Below are positions 61,237-63,667 of a DNA stretch of 63,667 bases, one piece after another (position 1 is the first letter of the stretch; every line of letters begins with the position of its first letter). The stretch is from the NCBI GenBank assembly GCA_002148405.1, contig MUGG01000104.1, forward strand, positions 1 through 63,667, read 5' to 3'. A program made the position numbers and the translations under genes. This stretch comes from Alkalinema sp. CACIAM 70d (lineage in GTDB: Bacteria; Cyanobacteriota; Cyanobacteriia; Leptolyngbyales; Leptolyngbyaceae). The notes under the pieces were generated by a model. It saw only the letters and a program-made list of their open reading frames with translations. It did not search any database and had not been told where the DNA came from.

Positions 61237-63667
61237 ATGGATCTGACTACACGGGTCATTGCAGGTTCCGGTCTCAGCATTCCGATTTTTGATGGGGCGC
61301 ACAACAACGGAAAGGGACGGTATTTGTCAGAGCCGGAGATTATTAAAAACTCTTTATTGGAACAGATATTTGAGCCAGAAGAGTTGCAATTTCTGCTGCT
61401 CGTAAAAATTGACCCTCGTAATCCTGATGCAAACCATCTACGGGCGCGCAATTTTGCTGATGGTATTTCGCGGCGACTCACGTTTAGTTCCGGCAACAGT
61501 TACTATTTTGCAGATGACGATTTGCGTAAGAAGATCCGGCGCTTGTTTGCAACAGAGCCAGATGCCGCTTGTCGGTATGGTTCTCTGCTGGTGAGTAACT
61601 GCTACAAGGGATCTGACAAGTTGGAGAACTTACGGGTCAAAATTGTGGATTTCAATGACCCGGAGTATGCACGCTATAAGACTGGAGATTGCCACGGGAA
61701 GATTTCGCCGGAGCTTGCCCGTCAATTGGGGGGTGAGCAGAACTGCCCGTTTCAGTTTCGGTTTGCCTGGAGGCGGTATTGGGCAGAAGGAAGTGCAGAA
61801 AGTACTCCCCGTGCTAGTTTTCTCTCCAAGGGAACACTACTCCCGGATGCTCAACTCACTGATGCAGCGGGGTATGACATCATCATGGATCGATCGTCGA
61901 TCAAGGGCATTAAAAAGGCACGATTGGATGAGTTGATTCCCTGTGGAGATTATCAGTTTCCGAAAGCTGCGATAGGCAACCGGGGCAATGCTAGAGCCAC
62001 CAGTTATGACAATAGCTGGCAGTTCACTATCTGGTATTCTGAGGACGCTGTGCGGCAGGATTTGAAGCAGCCGACGGAGGAAAAAGCTAAAGTCTTGGCA
62101 GATTTACAGCGGAATCCTTTGGCACTGGCACGGTACATTGTGCAGGAATACGACAAAGAACAGCAGCGGCAACAGGAACGAATGCCCGAAGGGCACGCTT
62201 CGCTACCGGAGGAAGGATTTGAGGATGTGGATGGAAATGCCAACAGCCCAGTGCAAGAATCCCGCTGGATCTCTTTGCTTCGAAATGACAAATATGGACA
62301 GTTAGTTGAAACCCCCAAGTTTCGGAAATTTGCGATCGATTATGTGGCAGGTAGGTGGCGGGATTTAGCAATCAAGAGCGGTTATACCCATAGTTCAGGT
62401 ATGGCGATGCCGTCGAATCATTTACCGCGCGGTACGGTTTGTGTGCCTCATCTTCCAGAAGGAGATGTCATTCTGACCCGATATCCGATCGTCAATTCAG
62501 ACAATATTCGCCTTTATCGAAATGTCCATGACCCAGAATTAAAGAAAACTCGTAATGTCATCTGGATCAATCCCAAAGATGCGGAGGAATATCACCAGGC
62601 AGACTTTGACGGGGATCAACTGATGGTCAGCTCTGCTAGTAAATTACCCAGGATTGCCAGGGAAACGCTGCGGGCTGGAGAGCCAGGGCGATTTGAGACG
62701 GTGAAGCAACGCCCCAAACTAGCCTATACCGAGGTTGCAAGTGACGATGGTGGTTTGAAGTACCAGAGCCTAGCTCAGATTGCGGCGGCAGTGAATCAGA
62801 ATAAGGTTGGGTTGGTGGCAACTAATATTGGACGGGTGCAATCGTCTATGCCGGGTGAAGGGGAGAATGTTGAAGGGTTTGAACGCCGTCAACGAAAGTT
62901 GCTCAATCGTCTATTTCAGGCACTTCAGGTCGAGGTGGATTCGCCCAAGAGTGCAGAGCGACTGGAGGATATTAAGGAGATTGAAGGAGAGAATCTACTT
63001 TCAGATGCGAAGCGATGGTCTGAGACGCATCCTAGTCACTTTTTTGATTTTAAGAAGGACGATCGCCTCTATCGTAGTTTCGTTATGCCTGCGGATGCTC
63101 CCGGTTCGATTAATGTTCTTGCCAAGGAGGTGGTCAATCCGTTATGGGAACCAACTCGAATTCGGAGCCGCGATCGCCATGAGTTCCGCTATTTGTTCCC
63201 CAAAAATGATTTATCTGTGGATGCGTTGGAGTGGGCAGAGGAGCTGAAGACTCGCTTCCAGCAAGCCAGGGATGAGATTCAGGAGCGAGTTGGGGAAGAC
63301 CGGGATGCCTTCAATGAAGAATTGGGCAAACTCTACGATAGCTATCGGGCTGAAATCAATGAGTTATTTCCAACTCCAGAAGAGCGTTTTGAAGGAGCAG
63401 CCGCGCTCTGGTATACCCAGCACACGCGCCCGGAAATGGATCGGCACCGCCGGGACTGCCTAGCGTTGGCAGAGCAAATGGATATCACCTTTGCCCGACC
63501 GCATGGGTATGAATTGCCCAGCGAAGCCCTACCCAGAGATGCCTATGTGCTGGGTGTGCCGTTTGGATCCGATGCAATTCGGTGGAAGGAAACTCTGGAG
63601 CAAAAGGGCATTCAATTTGATGCAATGATTCATCCGCAGCTACCGACGATTGAATTTGCACTCAAAG
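61237..63667 (+). CDS. Single-chain RNA polymerase, RdRP/QDE-1/YonO-like (continues past window)
   Basis: The frame is open for 810 codons and runs off the end. Conserved blocks of the RdRP (QDE-1-like) superfamily appear in order. GDCHGKISPELARQL (150-164) matches the family's DGxGxIs block. CPFQFRFA...SFLSKGTLL (about 172-202, Lys198) matches the QxRxxGxKGvL block. GDVILTRYPI (409-418) matches GxVvvxRxP, followed by DNIRL. The catalytic ADFDGDQ has Asp456, Asp458 and Asp460, the three magnesium-binding residues of all double-psi-beta-barrel polymerases. VGLVATNIG (524-532) and ALQVEVDSPKSA match GxIsNxH and the AVDfpKtG block. Eukaryotic RdRPs act in RNA silencing; phage SPbeta YonO transcribes DNA. 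Which template this enzyme uses is unknown. It is likely a plasmid-borne RNA polymerase or RNA-copying enzyme. Confidence 0.88.
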   Translation, partial: MDLTTRVIAGSGLSIPIFDGAHNNGKGRYLSEPEIIKNSLLEQIFEPEELQFLLLVKIDPRNPDANHLRARNFADGISRRLTFSSGNSYYFADDDLRKKIRRLFATEPDAACRYGSLLVSNCYKGSDKLENLRVKIVDFNDPEYARYKTGDCHGKISPELARQLGGEQNCPFQFRFAWRRYWAEGSAESTPRASFLSKGTLLPDAQLTDAAGYDIIMDRSSIKGIKKARLDELIPCGDYQFPKAAIGNRGNARATSYDNSWQFTIWYSEDAVRQDLKQPTEEKAKVLADLQRNPLALARYIVQEYDKEQQRQQERMPEGHASLPEEGFEDVDGNANSPVQESRWISLLRNDKYGQLVETPKFRKFAIDYVAGRWRDLAIKSGYTHSSGMAMPSNHLPRGTVCVPHLPEGDVILTRYPIVNSDNIRLYRNVHDPELKKTRNVIWINPKDAEEYHQADFDGDQLMVSSASKLPRIARETLRAGEPGRFETVKQRPKLAYTEVASDDGGLKYQSLAQIAAAVNQNKVGLVATNIGRVQSSMPGEGENVEGFERRQRKLLNRLFQALQVEVDSPKSAERLEDIKEIEGENLLSDAKRWSETHPSHFFDFKKDDRLYRSFVMPADAPGSINVLAKEVVNPLWEPTRIRSRDRHEFRYLFPKNDLSVDALEWAEELKTRFQQARDEIQERVGEDRDAFNEELGKLYDSYRAEINELFPTPEERFEGAAALWYTQHTRPEMDRHRRDCLALAEQMDITFARPHGYELPSEALPRDAYVLGVPFGSDAIRWKETLEQKGIQFDAMIHPQLPTIEFALK

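Noticed and set aside
61206..61496. Minus-strand frame over the start of the RNA polymerase gene
   Set aside because: It is antisense to a frame with conserved RdRP motifs and over 810 open codons.
62087..62371. Minus-strand frames within the RNA polymerase gene
   Set aside because: Shadow frames with no start signal; the plus-strand coding is supported by motifs on both sides.

Overview
The window looks like part of a large cyanobacterial plasmid or plasmid-like mobile element. The HIP1 octamer GCGATCGC and its GCGATCG core are scattered throughout. Many families here are typical of filamentous cyanobacteria: a CHAT/TPR operon, a giant RTX adhesin/lipase, a Ycf46-like AAA+ ATPase and Rpn-family nuclease remnants. 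There are no rRNA, tRNA or core metabolic genes. Instead the window carries an initiator beside an iteron-rich origin, a VirD4/TraG coupling protein, a cell-wall hydrolase of conjugation type, and an unusually full set of its own DNA-replication genes.

Layout. 1-5 kb: partial gene, lipoprotein, YhcG/DUF1016 nuclease, two small basic/acidic-tailed proteins, AAA+ ATPase. 5.1-10.3 kb: three coupled genes (membrane TPR protein, FecR-like/TPR protein, CHAT protease). 10.3-13.4 kb: DNA polymerase A homologue (exonuclease plus polymerase) coupled to a protein ending in a clamp-binding QVSLF motif. 13.5-17.5 kb: envelope/conjugation cluster. 17.6-30.6 kb: one 4319-residue secreted RTX protein. 31.3-36 kb: acidic-tailed protein, coupling protein, small unknown genes and a 91-bp MITE with 12-bp target duplications.

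36.1-52.5 kb is the replication core. On the minus strand are recA, holA (delta), dnaX (tau/gamma), lexA with a perfect cyanobacterial SOS box, dnaN (clamp) and an SF1 helicase. On the plus strand are a ribbon-helix-helix regulator, a RepA-like initiator, about 0.75 kb of iterons, an archaeo-eukaryotic-type primase fused to a DnaB-like helicase, and a second DNA polymerase A homologue. The replisome appears to be family-A polymerase based, with its own clamp and at least two clamp-loader subunits. No dnaE, delta-prime, SSB or relaxase gene was seen in this window.

52.5-60.9 kb: an Rpn-family nuclease gene appears to be split by a 7.3-kb insertion. The insertion carries a 1874-residue KAP-family P-loop NTPase with 13 tandem helical repeats and a heme-thiolate (family 2) peroxidase-like gene. 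61.2 kb to the end: an open reading frame of more than 810 codons runs off the window. It is a single-chain double-psi-beta-barrel RNA polymerase related to eukaryotic RdRP/QDE-1 and phage SPbeta YonO. It has the catalytic DFDGD motif and the family's flanking motifs. Beside a private replisome it suggests an element that also brings its own RNA polymerase, and this is the most exciting item here. All assignments are from reading translated sequence; no database search was run.
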